Below the pieces are notes generated by a model. That model was not told the DNA's origin and ran no database searches. It saw only the letters and a list, made by a program, of their open reading frames with translations. 64,000 bases of DNA from Bacteroidaceae bacterium (GTDB lineage Bacteria; Bacteroidota; Bacteroidia; Bacteroidales; Bacteroidaceae). A program made the position numbers and the translations under genes. The stretch's first letter is position 1. Each line of letters begins with the position of its first letter. This document shows, piece by piece, positions 52,407 to 62,362 of this stretch. Where the stretch lies: contig JAGASY010000024.1 of the NCBI GenBank assembly GCA_017621515.1, positions 1 to 64,000 of the forward strand, given 5' to 3'.

Positions 52407-55217
52407 TCAGAGCTTGGAAGTCCGCTTCTGCACGTCTGTCGGCGACTCTCCGAAATAATCCTTATAGCACTTTGCAAAATAGCTTGGAGAAGAGAATCCC
52501 ACTTTATATGAGATTTCCGCCACTGTACATTCGGACGAAGCAAGCAGCGAGGCGGCGCGCTTCAGCCGGAAGATGCGCACAAGCTCCACCGGCGAATAGT
52601 TAGTCAGAGCCTTTATCTTTCTATAGAACTGCACACGACTAAGCCCGAGTTCTGCACCAAGTGTCTCTACGCTCATCGTCGGATCGGCAATATCTCGCTC
52701 GACAAGAGCCACAAAACGCGCATAGAACTCATTATCCACGCTTCCCTTCTGCACGGTCGCCTTTTCCGGTTGCGGCATACCGACAAACTTGTCAGCAAAT
52801 GCCTGTTTGACTCGTTCCCTGTTGAGCATCAACGATTCAATACGTGCAAGCAGCATGTCTATGTCGAAAGGCTTGGACAAATAGGCATCGGCTCCGCACT
52901 TGTAACCTTCCAACCGTTGCTCGTCAAGCGCACAGGCAGTAAGCATCAGTACAGGAATATGCGATGTAGTCAACTCCGATTTCAGATGTCTGCAACATTC
53001 CAGTCCGTCCATGACCGGCATCATGACATCGCAGATTATCACGTCGGGAATATATTTTGCAGCCATCTTTATGCCCTTTTGTCCATCGCCGCTTTCAATC
53101 ACCAGCATACGGTCGCCCACAGCTCCGCGTATCAGTGTGCGTATATCGCGATTATCATCAATGACAAGCAGACAGCTGCGCTTCTCGTCGGCATCAATCT
53201 CCGGCATTTCCACCTCACCGAGTTCATCGGTCACAAGTGCCTCATCAATATTCTTCTCCGACTCATTGACCAAAGCGGAAGTGTGCTTCACCGGAATTGC
53301 GACGGAGAAGGTGGTTCCCTGCTTCGGAATGCTCTCCACCGCAACAGTGCCTCCATGAAGCTCCACAAAGGCTTTGACCAGTGCAAGTCCTATGCCGAAT
53401 CCTTCCGGACGCACTTTCTCCACCTGATAGAAACGGTCGAAGATATGCCCAATATCCTCACGACTCATTCCTATTCCGGTATCTGCAATCTCAATATTCA
53501 GTACCGTGCCGTCTGTTCTGAACCGGGCTGTGACAGTTCCGTTTTCCGGTGTATATTTGAACGCATTCGACACAAGGTTGAAAAATACACGCTCCATCTT
53601 CTCCACATCGACAGTCATGGAGAAGTCTGTTTCCTCCGGAATATCCACCGCAAAGTGTATATGCCGTTTGAGGGCAAGCACCTTGAAAGAATCTGCCCAT
53701 CCGCACACACATTTGCGCAAATCGACTTCGGTAAGGTTCAGATGCAACTTGCCATCTTCATATTTGCGGAAGTCAAGAATCTGATTGACAAGGCGCATGA
53801 GTATTTTCACATTCTTCCCGGCAAGACGCATAAGCGCAACCTGTTTTTCTGTCAGGTTGTCGGCTTTGCACATCATATCCACCGGAGCGGAAATGAGGGT
53901 AAGCGGTGTACGCAGGTCATGGGATATGTTGGTGAAAAATGCCAGTTTCGCATTGGTGGCATTTTTCAGCTGCTCGTTCATTTCCAAGGCGCAGCCTTTC
54001 TGTTTCTCCAGTTCATCGTTGAGCAACATCAGTTGGTCGCGTTGCTTTTCCAGCTGTTCGTTCTGACTGGCAAGCACATGTTTGCTACGTTTGTTGATTC
54101 GGAATGCGCGTTGAAGCATAAATATGAGCACCAACAGCAGCACAGCCACAGCTACGACAATATAAAGCATCAGTTTCTGTTCCGAATAGCGCGCGAGTAT
54201 GTTCCCTGTCTTGGCTTTAAGAACACCTATCTTTTCAATTTCTTCCTCCAGAAGCCGATCCTGTTCCAAGAGGATGTCGGCATTGGAACGATCCACCAGT
54301 ATCGCATCGGAAAGAAGTGTAAGGCGGTTATATGGTTCTCCACCAAGAATTTTCATAGCGGTCCGCACAAGCTCACCTCCTCCGGTAGGATAAACCACCG
54401 TGGCATCAATGATTCCGTCAGCCACAGCCTTGATACCGGTTTCGGGAATGGCATCCACCCCCACAATGAAGACATGCTCAAGACCATGTTTCTTTGCCAC
54501 TGCCCTCGCAGCGATAGCCATGCGGTCGTTATGCGCAAATATGGCATCCACATCGGGATAGAGCCTCAGCAACGAGTCGGCAACCCGGTTCGCCCCTTCC
54601 GGTGTCCAGTCGGCATAAGCGGAAGCGACGAGTTCCACATCTTCACAAGCCGATATGGCGGCAAGCATTCCATCATGGCGGTCATCTGCTGGAGTGGAGT
54701 CTTCAAGTCCCTTTATCTCCATAATTCTGCCGCGATGTCCCAACCGCGACAAGATATACTGCCCCGCCACTTCACCGATTCGCCGATTGTCCGCTCCCAT
54801 ATAGGCAGTGTAGTTCTCGCCATTCACCTTGCGGTCGAAGAGAACGACAGGTATGCCTTTCTTATAAGCAGCTGTGATAATCGGGGTAAGTGCCACCGCC
54901 TCACGAGGAGAGGCAATGATGATATCAAAATCAGCGTCCATGAAATAGCGTATATCTTCTATCTGTTTCTCGCTATTGTCGTCTGCGGAGAGAATCTCAA
55001 CCTTCACACCGTCATGGAATATCATTTCGCGCAGAATCTCATCGTTCAGTTTCTCGCGCCAGTCATCATAGCTGTTTTGAGAAACTCCGATACTATATTT
55101 GACGGATTGAACAGGATGTGACATCACACGATGCCGCTCCGGCTGTACGTTCTTCGTACAACCGATTACCATACAGGCGCATAATATAAGAACAAATATT
55201 CGCATAGTATTATTCAT
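52407..55217 (-). CDS. Hybrid two-component regulator, fructose-sensor (BT1754-like) type
   Basis: A 936-aa one-protein signalling system. Residues about 40-320 are a periplasmic sugar-binding-protein-like sensor (KYSIGVSQNSYDDWREKLND, PVVLFDRKV, FAHNDRMAIAARAVAK). One membrane segment follows (about 350-368), then a HisKA with NISHDLRTPL (His433), an HATPase (FFNLVSNAFKYTPENG, FGIGLALVK), a receiver (VIICDVMMP, Asp730) and a C-terminal AraC-type helix-turn-helix (SPSYFAKCYKDYFGESP). The N-terminus reads CMVIGCTKN, a lipobox-like signal. The nearest known analogue is the B. thetaiotaomicron BT1754 fructose sensor. It lies divergent from the fructanase operon, which it likely activates. -7-like TAACTTTG at 55237-55244. 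Confidence 0.92.
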   Translation of the reverse strand: MNNTMRIFVLILCACMVIGCTKNVQPERHRVMSHPVQSVKYSIGVSQNSYDDWREKLNDEILREMIFHDGVKVEILSADDNSEKQIEDIRYFMDADFDIIIASPREAVALTPIITAAYKKGIPVVLFDRKVNGENYTAYMGADNRRIGEVAGQYILSRLGHRGRIMEIKGLEDSTPADDRHDGMLAAISACEDVELVASAYADWTPEGANRVADSLLRLYPDVDAIFAHNDRMAIAARAVAKKHGLEHVFIVGVDAIPETGIKAVADGIIDATVVYPTGGGELVRTAMKILGGEPYNRLTLLSDAILVDRSNADILLEQDRLLEEEIEKIGVLKAKTGNILARYSEQKLMLYIVVAVAVLLLVLIFMLQRAFRINKRSKHVLASQNEQLEKQRDQLMLLNDELEKQKGCALEMNEQLKNATNAKLAFFTNISHDLRTPLTLISAPVDMMCKADNLTEKQVALMRLAGKNVKILMRLVNQILDFRKYEDGKLHLNLTEVDLRKCVCGWADSFKVLALKRHIHFAVDIPEETDFSMTVDVEKMERVFFNLVSNAFKYTPENGTVTARFRTDGTVLNIEIADTGIGMSREDIGHIFDRFYQVEKVRPEGFGIGLALVKAFVELHGGTVAVESIPKQGTTFSVAIPVKHTSALVNESEKNIDEALVTDELGEVEMPEIDADEKRSCLLVIDDNRDIRTLIRGAVGDRMLVIESGDGQKGIKMAAKYIPDVIICDVMMPVMDGLECCRHLKSELTTSHIPVLMLTACALDEQRLEGYKCGADAYLSKPFDIDMLLARIESLMLNRERVKQAFADKFVGMPQPEKATVQKGSVDNEFYARFVALVERDIADPTMSVETLGAELGLSRVQFYRKIKALTNYSPVELVRIFRLKRAASLLASSECTVAEISYKVGFSSPSYFAKCYKDYFGESPTDVQKRTSKL

Positions 55218-55389
55218 GGTTTGTATCTGACATCTGCAAAGTTAGAGGTTTCTTTCCAAATCCCATAAAACCACATCTACTATTTTTGTTATTCCATTTA
55301 CAGAGAAAAGCAAAAACAATAAGCGCACATAGTACCGGAAATGCTTCATTTGCTTGAATTTTTGTTTCTTTGTAACATATTTGTCGGTT

Positions 55390-55407
55390 TATGAAACATT
55401 TTTTTCC
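55390..55407 (+). promoter_or_regulatory. Candidate sensor-regulated operator of the fructanase operon
   Basis: TATGAAACATTTTTTTCC, identical in 17 of 18 positions to 49175-49192 upstream of the susC remnant. It lies 21 bases before the -7 element. Confidence 0.55.
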
Positions 55408-55428
55408 GACATATTAGGAATAACCGGA

Positions 55429-55436
55429 TACTTTTG
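55429..55436 (+). promoter_or_regulatory. -7 element of the fructanase operon
   Basis: TACTTTTG, fitting TAnnTTTG, about 115 bases upstream of the ATG at 55552, with no clear -33. The gap 55218-55551 otherwise holds only this promoter and that of the sensor. Confidence 0.6.
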
Positions 55437-55551
55437 CAACCGAAACACACACGGAAAATAGTTCCGCTGCACAAATAAGGACGATTTTGCAAGGTGAAAG
55501 ATTTGTTTTTCAGGAAGACACAATAAGAACCACATTAAAACTTTCATCATT

Positions 55552-57369
55552 ATGAATATAAACAAAACAATCTGTGCAGCAGCACTGGGACTGCTGCTAT
55601 CGAGTACGACAGCTACGGCAAAAGACGGACTTGACATTACTTTTCTTGGTACGAACAACTGCATGGTCAAAGTGACAGAGCACAAGAACATCATTCTGCT
55701 GCCCATAGAGGAGGCTGCACCGGAAGCCGTTGTCAATGTGCTTGCCAATGGCAATATCAAACAGCGACTCCATGTCAAGTTGGCAGTGAGCCGCATCGAC
55801 TACTATGTCCCGCTTGACATCGCACAATATGAAGGTCAAAAAGTGCTGCTCGATATTCAGACGGAAAGCAACCGCTCACTCTCACGCGACATTCAGGACG
55901 AGGCTTGTTGGGAAAGCATGAAACTCAGCGATTCTTTCGACACCACGAACAGGGAACATTTCCGTCCGCTTTTCCATCACACTCCCTTATACGGATGGAT
56001 GAACGATCCTAACGGCATGTTTTGGAAAAACGGAATATGGCATCTTTACTATCAATACAATCCTTACGGCTCAATGTGGCAGAATATGCACTGGGGACAC
56101 TCTACAAGCCGCGACCTTATACACTGGGAGCAACAGCCTGTCGCCATATCTCCAAACGGACTTGGAACTGTGTTCAGCGGCAGCGCTGTGGTTGACCACG
56201 CGAACACCGCAGGATTCGGAAAGGACGCAATCATTGCGCTATACACCTCTGCAGGTGCAAGCCAAACACAAAGCCTTGCCAGCAGTCATGACGGACAGAC
56301 ATTCGACATCTATGGTGGCAATCCCATCATCGCCTACCACAGAGAAAGCCGCGACCCAAACATGTTTTGGAACGAGAAAACTCGCAAATGGAATCTGCTG
56401 CTTGCCAGTGCTCTTGACCATGAAATGCTCATATTCTCTTCTGACGACTTAAAGTCATGGACACTCGAAAGCTCTTTCGGACGTGGCTATGGAGCACAAG
56501 ACGGAGTTTGGGAATGTCCAGACCTAATGCAACTGCCTGTACGTGGCACAAAGAAAAAGAAGTGGGTGCTGATATGCAACATCAATCCCGGAGGTCCTTT
56601 CGGCGGCAGTGCCACACAATATTTTGTCGGTGATTTCGACGGAAAGACATTCGTTTGCGACACAGGCAAGGATGTATCCAAATGGATGGACTACGGCAAA
56701 GACCACTATGCAGCCGTGTCATGGAGCAACGCACCGGAGAACAGGCACACTGTCATCGCATGGATGAGCAACTGGCAGTATGCCAACGAAGTTCCCACCA
56801 AACAGTTCAGGAGCGCCAACACTCTGCCTCGCGAACTCGAGTTGTTCACTGCGCCTGACGGAGAACTATATTTATCTGTCAAGCCTTCACCGGAAACAGA
56901 GTTGATGAGAGGCGAGGCAGAAATACACACCACAACTGCCATCAAACCGGAAGGCATCAGCTACAGTCTGCCGGAAGCCAACGGCGGAATCTGCGAGATA
57001 GTTCTCGACATGAACTTGCGCAAGGCAAACACCATAGACATCACATTATCAAACGACAAAGGCGAAAAGGTGGTTATGACCTACGACCGAAAATCCGACA
57101 CATTCGCCATGAACAGAAATCAGAGCGGCATCACTGACTTCAACAATGCCTTCCGCGCTGTCACCGTGGCACCGACGCACCACAAGACCACCCGACGCAC
57201 ACTGCGCCTGTTCATAGACCGTTGCAGCATTGAAGCTTTTGATGGTGAAGGACACTTCGCTATGACCAATCTCGTGTTCCCAACATCGCCGTACAACAAG
57301 ATAAGCATCACAGCCGAATCGGGCAATGCAAAAATAAATTCAGCCGTAATATATCCTATCCACATTTAA
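55552..57369 (+). CDS. GH32 fructanase (levanase/inulinase type)
   Basis: A 605-aa exported enzyme (signal peptide ends TTATAK). All three GH32 catalytic motifs are intact: GWMNDPNG (nucleophile Asp152), SRDPNMF (stabiliser Asp268) and WECPDL (acid/base Glu321). Residues about 25-115 form an N-terminal beta-rich module before the propeller, and the C-terminal beta-sandwich (about 455-605, RCSIEAFDGEGHFAMT) is complete. It releases fructose from fructans or sucrose in the periplasm or at the surface. First gene of an operon with the permease (11 bp gap) and fructokinase. Confidence 0.92.
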   Translation: MNINKTICAAALGLLLSSTTATAKDGLDITFLGTNNCMVKVTEHKNIILLPIEEAAPEAVVNVLANGNIKQRLHVKLAVSRIDYYVPLDIAQYEGQKVLLDIQTESNRSLSRDIQDEACWESMKLSDSFDTTNREHFRPLFHHTPLYGWMNDPNGMFWKNGIWHLYYQYNPYGSMWQNMHWGHSTSRDLIHWEQQPVAISPNGLGTVFSGSAVVDHANTAGFGKDAIIALYTSAGASQTQSLASSHDGQTFDIYGGNPIIAYHRESRDPNMFWNEKTRKWNLLLASALDHEMLIFSSDDLKSWTLESSFGRGYGAQDGVWECPDLMQLPVRGTKKKKWVLICNINPGGPFGGSATQYFVGDFDGKTFVCDTGKDVSKWMDYGKDHYAAVSWSNAPENRHTVIAWMSNWQYANEVPTKQFRSANTLPRELELFTAPDGELYLSVKPSPETELMRGEAEIHTTTAIKPEGISYSLPEANGGICEIVLDMNLRKANTIDITLSNDKGEKVVMTYDRKSDTFAMNRNQSGITDFNNAFRAVTVAPTHHKTTRRTLRLFIDRCSIEAFDGEGHFAMTNLVFPTSPYNKISITAESGNAKINSAVIYPIHI

Positions 57370-57380
57370 TATCTGCCATT

Positions 57381-58547
57381 ATGAACCACACTCAGAACAA
57401 CACAAGAACCCTCATCCCCGTGATGCTGTGTTTCTTCACCATGGGATTCGTTGACCTCGTGGGCATCGCATCTAACTATGTGCAAAAAGATTTGGGACTG
57501 CCCGACTGGCAAGCCAACATCATGCCTTCACTCGTATTCTTCTGGTTTCTCATCTTTTCTGTTCCCACAGGAATGCTGATGAACAAGATTGGACGCAAAA
57601 AGACTGTTCTTCTCAGCATTTCAGTCACAGCAGTTTCTCTGCTGTTGCCCATTCTCAACGAGAGCTACGAAATGACACTCGCAGCCTTTTCTCTCCTCGG
57701 AATAGGAAACGCATTGATGCAGACATCACTCAATCCGCTCATTAGCAATATTGTAACAGAGAACAAACTCGCTTCAACTCTCACTTTCGGACTGTTCGTC
57801 AAGGCCATCGCCTCTTTTCTGGCACCGTACATTGCGATGTGGGGAGCCACACAAACTCTGCCTTCCTTCGGTTTGGGATGGAAAATACTGTTTCCAGCTT
57901 ACATGACAATCGCGGTCATAGCCGTATTCCTGCTTGGCACAACCCCCATCAAAGAAGAAAAAGCGGGAAACGGCAAAGCCTCCGGATTCCTGCAATGTTT
58001 CAAGTTATTGAGCAATCCGTTCATCCTGCTTTGCTTTATCGGCATTATGTGTCATGTGGGCATTGACGTAGGTACAAACACCACTGCACCGAAGATTCTG
58101 ATGGAACGACTCGGCATTGATCTTAACGAAGCGGGATTCGCCACCAGCCTCTATTTCATTTTCCGTACCGCAGGCTGCCTACTCGGTTCCTACTTGCTGC
58201 GCAATCTGTCAAGCCGTACATTCTTCGGAATCAGCGCAATGCTCATTATCATCGCCATGCTGATGCTCGGTTTTTCAAGCCACAGAACAGTTCTTTATAT
58301 CGCCATTGCAATGGTCGGACTCGGCAATTCAAACATTTTTTCCATTATCTTTGCAGGTGCATTGCAGTCATTGCCCAACAAGAAGAACGAAGTTTCCGGT
58401 CTGATGATTATGGGACTCTTCGGCGGCACAATATTCCCTATGGCAATGGGTATCGCCGCTGATACAGCCGGACAACTCGGCGCGGTAATCATCATGGGCA
58501 TAGGTGCAGCATATCTCCTGTTCTACACCACAAAAGTAAAGCAATAA
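57381..58547 (+). CDS. MFS sugar permease (fucose/glucose-permease-like), probably fructose
   Basis: A 388-aa membrane protein with about twelve hydrophobic segments. FFTMGFVDLVGIASNYVQKD and MNKIGRKKTVLLSISVTA (the MFS loop 2-3 motif) place it in the FucP/glucose-galactose branch. It lies 11 bp after the GH32 gene and 21 bp before the fructokinase, so fructose is the likely cargo by context, as for the BT1758-type transporter. Confidence 0.87.
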   Translation: MNHTQNNTRTLIPVMLCFFTMGFVDLVGIASNYVQKDLGLPDWQANIMPSLVFFWFLIFSVPTGMLMNKIGRKKTVLLSISVTAVSLLLPILNESYEMTLAAFSLLGIGNALMQTSLNPLISNIVTENKLASTLTFGLFVKAIASFLAPYIAMWGATQTLPSFGLGWKILFPAYMTIAVIAVFLLGTTPIKEEKAGNGKASGFLQCFKLLSNPFILLCFIGIMCHVGIDVGTNTTAPKILMERLGIDLNEAGFATSLYFIFRTAGCLLGSYLLRNLSSRTFFGISAMLIIIAMLMLGFSSHRTVLYIAIAMVGLGNSNIFSIIFAGALQSLPNKKNEVSGLMIMGLFGGTIFPMAMGIAADTAGQLGAVIIMGIGAAYLLFYTTKVKQ

Positions 58548-58568
58548 CCCTCTAATCATATATACATT

Positions 58569-59549
58569 ATGAAGAAATACATCATTGGAATGGGCGAAGC
58601 CCTTTGGGATGTTCTCCCCGACGGAAAGAAAATCGGTGGCGCACCTGCCAACTTCGCATACCACGTTTCACAACAAGGACTCAACGGATGCGCCATAAGT
58701 GCAATAGGCAAGGACACTCTTGGCGATGAGATTATCGAAGCCTTCGACAGCAAACACCTCAGCTACCATCTTGAACGTGTCGATTGCCCGACAGGAACTG
58801 TCGAAGTGACGCTCGACTCAAACGGCATTCCACAGTATGACATCAAGGAGAATGCCGCTTGGGACTGCATACCGTGGACGAAAGAATTAGCAGCCATCGC
58901 TGCACAGACCCAAGCCATCTGCTTCGGTTCACTCGCACAGCGCAGTGCCACCTCGCACCGTACCATCCATCAGTTCCTCGCTGCCATGCCACAGTCCTTC
59001 ACCGATGAAGAGAGCGGTCTGACACAGCCTACGCTCAAGGTTTTCGACATCAATCTGCGACAGACATTCTACACCAAGGAAGTGATAGAAGAGTCGATGC
59101 ACATGAGTAACATATTGAAAATAAACGACGAGGAGTTAGTCATCGTATCGCGTCTTCTCGGGCTGCACACCGATGAACTTGAAAACCTTATTCTCCACTT
59201 GCCCGAACACGGCACAGGTAATCTCACCCCGCAACAGACAGAAGCGATTGCTCCTATATGCAACCTTTGCAGACAGATGCAGTCCCGCTATTCTCTCCAA
59301 ATGATTATACTCACATGCGGGACTCACGGCAGCTATGTCATCACGGACAAGGAAGTGTCCTTTCTTCCGACACCGAAGGTACAAGTAGCAGACACCGTAG
59401 GTGCCGGCGATTCATTCACAGGCTCTTTCATTTCCTCTCTCATCAAGGGCAAAAGCATTGGCGAAGCACACCGGAAAGCAGTAGAAGTATCCGCGTATGT
59501 CTGCACACAGAACGGCGCAATGCCCGAACTGCCCCAGTCGCTAAAATAG
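58569..59549 (+). CDS. Fructokinase (PfkB family)
   Basis: A 326-aa protein. The PfkB signatures GEALWDVLPDGKKIGGAPANFA (near the N-terminus) and DTVGAGDSFTGSF with the catalytic Asp281 are present, along with KVFDINLRQTFY. It phosphorylates fructose imported by the upstream permease to fructose-6-phosphate. Last gene of the operon; a hairpin lies 7 bp downstream. Confidence 0.92.
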   Translation: MKKYIIGMGEALWDVLPDGKKIGGAPANFAYHVSQQGLNGCAISAIGKDTLGDEIIEAFDSKHLSYHLERVDCPTGTVEVTLDSNGIPQYDIKENAAWDCIPWTKELAAIAAQTQAICFGSLAQRSATSHRTIHQFLAAMPQSFTDEESGLTQPTLKVFDINLRQTFYTKEVIEESMHMSNILKINDEELVIVSRLLGLHTDELENLILHLPEHGTGNLTPQQTEAIAPICNLCRQMQSRYSLQMIILTCGTHGSYVITDKEVSFLPTPKVQVADTVGAGDSFTGSFISSLIKGKSIGEAHRKAVEVSAYVCTQNGAMPELPQSLK

Positions 59550-59555
59550 TCTGAC

Positions 59556-59587
59556 ACCTCTTTTCTGACTGAAACCAGAAAAGAGGT
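59556..59587 (+). terminator. Hairpin after the fructokinase gene
   Basis: Perfect 12-bp stem ACCTCTTTTCTG with CAGAAAAGAGGT around ACTGAAAC. The T-tract is weak; probable end of the fructan operon. Confidence 0.65.
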
Positions 59588-59636
59588 CACTTACCGAATT
59601 GTCCTCCAATGTACAAGACAAATGACAAAAAATGCT

Positions 59637-59644
59637 TAACTTTG
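59637..59644 (+). promoter_or_regulatory. -7 element of fabI
   Basis: TAACTTTG, 66 bases before the fabI ATG. The -33 region is not a good match. Confidence 0.5.
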
Positions 59645-59710
59645 CAGCCTCAACCGACATCAGAGCAATTCTGATGTCGTCAAACAAGCAAACATTAATC
59701 AAAAAGTATT

Positions 59711-60571
59711 ATGGCCTACAACTTGCTAAAAGGTAAAAGAGGTATTATTTTCGGAGCGTTGAACGATGCGTCTATCGCATGGAAAGTAGCAGAACGTGCA
59801 CACGAAGAAGGTGCACAGATTGTACTTACCAACACAGCTGTCGCTTGCCGAATGGGCACAATAGCAGAACTGGCAAAGAAAACTGATGCCACCGTCATTG
59901 CAGCAGACGCAACAAGCGTGGAAGATTTGGAGATGCTCTTTTCCGAGGCACAGAAAGCTCTCGGCGGAAAAATCGACTTTATTCTCCACAGTTGTGCAAT
60001 GAGTGCAAACATGAGAAAAAAGCGCACATACGACGACCTTGACTACAGCCTGCTCGACAAGACACTCGACATCAGTGCTATAAGTTTCCACAAAATGCTC
60101 CAAGTGGCTAAGAAAATGGATGCCATCAACGAAGGCGGTTCTGTTCTCGCCCTCACATACGTTGCTTCTCATCGTACATTCTTCGGATACAACGATATGG
60201 CAGACGCAAAGTCCCTGCTCGAAAGCATCGCACGCAGCTTCGGCTATATCTATGGACGTGAGAAAGGTGTGAGAGTAAACACCATTTCCCAGTCACCAAC
60301 GTTCACCACTGCCGGAAGCGGCATCAAGGGCTTCGACGGCTTGTATGACTTCAGCGACCGTATGTCGCCACTCGGCAATGCCAGTGCAGACGAATGTGCA
60401 GACTATTGCGTGGTAATGTTCAGCGACCTCACCAAGAAAGTGACTATGCAGACTTTGTTCCATGACGGAGGATTCTCCAACATGGGTATGTCACTCCGCG
60501 GCATGACCCAGTACAACAAGAGTTTCATAGACGAGAACCGTGACGAAAACGGCAAAATCATCTACGGATAA
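59711..60571 (+). CDS. fabI: Enoyl-ACP reductase
   Basis: A 286-aa short-chain dehydrogenase-like enzyme. GKRGIIFGALNDASIAWKVA is the FabI-type NAD loop, and the catalytic pair is Tyr160 and Lys167 (GYNDMADAKS, the Y-x6-K spacing of FabI). NTISQSPTFTTAGSGIKGF is the substrate loop. It performs the last reduction in fatty-acid elongation. Confidence 0.95.
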   Translation: MAYNLLKGKRGIIFGALNDASIAWKVAERAHEEGAQIVLTNTAVACRMGTIAELAKKTDATVIAADATSVEDLEMLFSEAQKALGGKIDFILHSCAMSANMRKKRTYDDLDYSLLDKTLDISAISFHKMLQVAKKMDAINEGGSVLALTYVASHRTFFGYNDMADAKSLLESIARSFGYIYGREKGVRVNTISQSPTFTTAGSGIKGFDGLYDFSDRMSPLGNASADECADYCVVMFSDLTKKVTMQTLFHDGGFSNMGMSLRGMTQYNKSFIDENRDENGKIIYG

Positions 60572-60616
60572 ACAAATTGTTTTCTTTACAAAGGCATGGA
60601 AACATGCCTCGTAATT

Positions 60617-60661
60617 CAACAACCCCCCATTACCGAACATGGCAATGGGGAGTTGTTTTTA
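60617..60661 (+). terminator. Terminator of fabI
   Basis: Stem AACAACCCCCCATTACC with GGCAATGGGGAGTTGTT (two imperfect pairs), then TTTTTA, 46 bp after the stop. Confidence 0.85.
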
Positions 60662-60701
60662 GCCAAAACTAATCCAAGTCCGACAGAATGTCGTTCTTAA
60701 A

Positions 60702-61382
60702 TTACACGTTGTTCCTGAGATATCGGAAAAGCTTATATTCATCTGCCGGAGCATCAGGGAACAATGTCTTAACCATGTCCGTAATGTCCTCTTCTAAATG
60801 TAAATTGATTCTACCTCCCAACAACACTTTCAGTGATATGACACTTCCTTCCCTCCGATGGATGGTCAGCAGCCCCCGGTGATACTCATACCTACCGGAA
60901 TAAACCACCTCTCCATCTTCATTCAAGCCTTTGATGGAATCTCCGTCAAATTCAAGACATGCCGCCATATTTTGCGCTACATAGCGGTGGACGCTGAGAC
61001 TCTCGTCTGTGCTCTCATCGAGTGCCGGCGATATTACATATCTGCTCGTTATGCCGCCGTATATGCCGGACGGAATGACCACATTTGTCTCTACCCAGAC
61101 CTTTCTGCCGCCCGGTTCCCCGACAATGACTTCGGATGTTCCCAGCCTCTCCTTAGTAAGGATGGTCATCTCGTTCTCTTGAACAGTCACGTCACACACT
61201 TCGCTGTCATATTTCAAGGTTACATCATCCCCGAAAGCGAAAGGCAGAATCACCATACACGAGTCATCCCGCCACATAGTGACGGACATTGTTTCGTTGT
61301 TGCTCTCGTCATTGTCTGAACACGACGACAGACAAATTCCTAATGCGGCAAACACAACAAGCAATAATAACAGTCTTTTCAT
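60702..61382 (-). CDS. Lipoprotein of unknown function
   Basis: 226 aa from MKRLLLLLVV, which opens a lipoprotein signal (lipobox LSSC, then SDNDESNN); the frame extends 49 codons further upstream without a signal. The body is beta-rich, with short strands and no cysteine beyond the lipobox and two others. No family is recognised. It stands alone, convergent with fabI. Confidence 0.65.
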   Translation of the reverse strand: MKRLLLLLVVFAALGICLSSCSDNDESNNETMSVTMWRDDSCMVILPFAFGDDVTLKYDSEVCDVTVQENEMTILTKERLGTSEVIVGEPGGRKVWVETNVVIPSGIYGGITSRYVISPALDESTDESLSVHRYVAQNMAACLEFDGDSIKGLNEDGEVVYSGRYEYHRGLLTIHRREGSVISLKVLLGGRINLHLEEDITDMVKTLFPDAPADEYKLFRYLRNNV

Positions 61383-61765
61383 ATTTGTTTTCTTTATTTC
61401 TTCAGCAAATATAACAGAAAAACGTTTGACTATATGTCTCATTTTATATGTTTCACTCTCTTTTAATACTTTTTCAAAGAAATCAGAAAGAAAACTTGCA
61501 TCCACATTCTCATTTTCTCCCCTCCGCACCGCCCGAAAACTGTCAGAAGAGGGGGTACAGGCTGTCAGAAGTCTGTTTTTCGGTCATGGAAAGTCAGTTT
61601 TTATCCCGCGGCATGGTTTCAGTCACCCTAATTTTGCGGCAGAATCGGACGAAGTTCCTTTTCCGGAGGCGGAAGACCTGCAAGGTGACGGACCAAGAAA
61701 TCCAGCCTCTCTTCCTCTTTCCAGATTGAACGAAAAAAATAATAACCTAATAAACGACCACGATT

Positions 61766-62311
61766 ATGAGAACGACCGCATCCATGACCACCGCATCCGC
61801 TGCAACCGCCACATCAGGAATCTTCGAGCAAGAGCTTCTGCGTGCACAGGACGACCTCCTCCGCTTCGCCCTCAAGCTGACCTCCGACCATGACGACGCA
61901 CAGGACCTTCTTCAGGAGACCTCCCTGAAGGCGCTCGACAACCGCGAGAAATACACACCCGCCACGAACTTCAAGGGATGGCTCTACACCATCATGCGCA
62001 ACCTCTTCATCAACAACTACCGCAAGGTCATGCGCGACAACACATTCGTTGACCGAACAGAGAACCTCTACCACATCAACCTGAGCGAGGACTGCGGATT
62101 CGAATCGACGGAGAAGGCCTACGACATCAAGGAGATACACCGCGCCGTGCATGCCCTCCCGAAGGAGTACCGCATACCTTTCGCCATGCACATCTCCGGA
62201 TTCAAGTACCGCGAGATTGCGGAGAAGCTGAACCTTCCCATCGGCACGGTGAAGAGCCGCATATTCTTCACACGGCAGAAGCTGCAGAGGGAGCTGAAGG
62301 ACTTCAGATGA
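61766..62311 (+). CDS. ECF RNA polymerase sigma factor
   Basis: A 181-aa protein. Residues 1-20 are a Thr/Ala-rich leader (MRTTASMTTASAATATSGIF), so Met7 may be the true start. Region 2 is SDHDDAQDLLQETSLKALDN and TNFKGWLYTIMRNLFINNYR; region 4 is LPKEYRIPFAMHISGFKYRE followed by LPIGTVKSRIFFTRQKL. Its codons are noticeably more GC-rich than the neighbours. No anti-sigma gene is adjacent. REP-like repeats follow. Confidence 0.9.
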   Translation: MRTTASMTTASAATATSGIFEQELLRAQDDLLRFALKLTSDHDDAQDLLQETSLKALDNREKYTPATNFKGWLYTIMRNLFINNYRKVMRDNTFVDRTENLYHINLSEDCGFESTEKAYDIKEIHRAVHALPKEYRIPFAMHISGFKYREIAEKLNLPIGTVKSRIFFTRQKLQRELKDFR

Positions 62312-62362
62312 ATCATGGTATTTATTGTGAGGTCTTCACAGATGACTCGTGTAGTTTTCAAG

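Noticed and set aside
52770..55121. A 783-codon plus-strand frame opposite the hybrid sensor gene.
   Set aside because: Antisense shadow of a strongly supported gene; its composition (His/Cys-rich) is what the complement of that gene would give.
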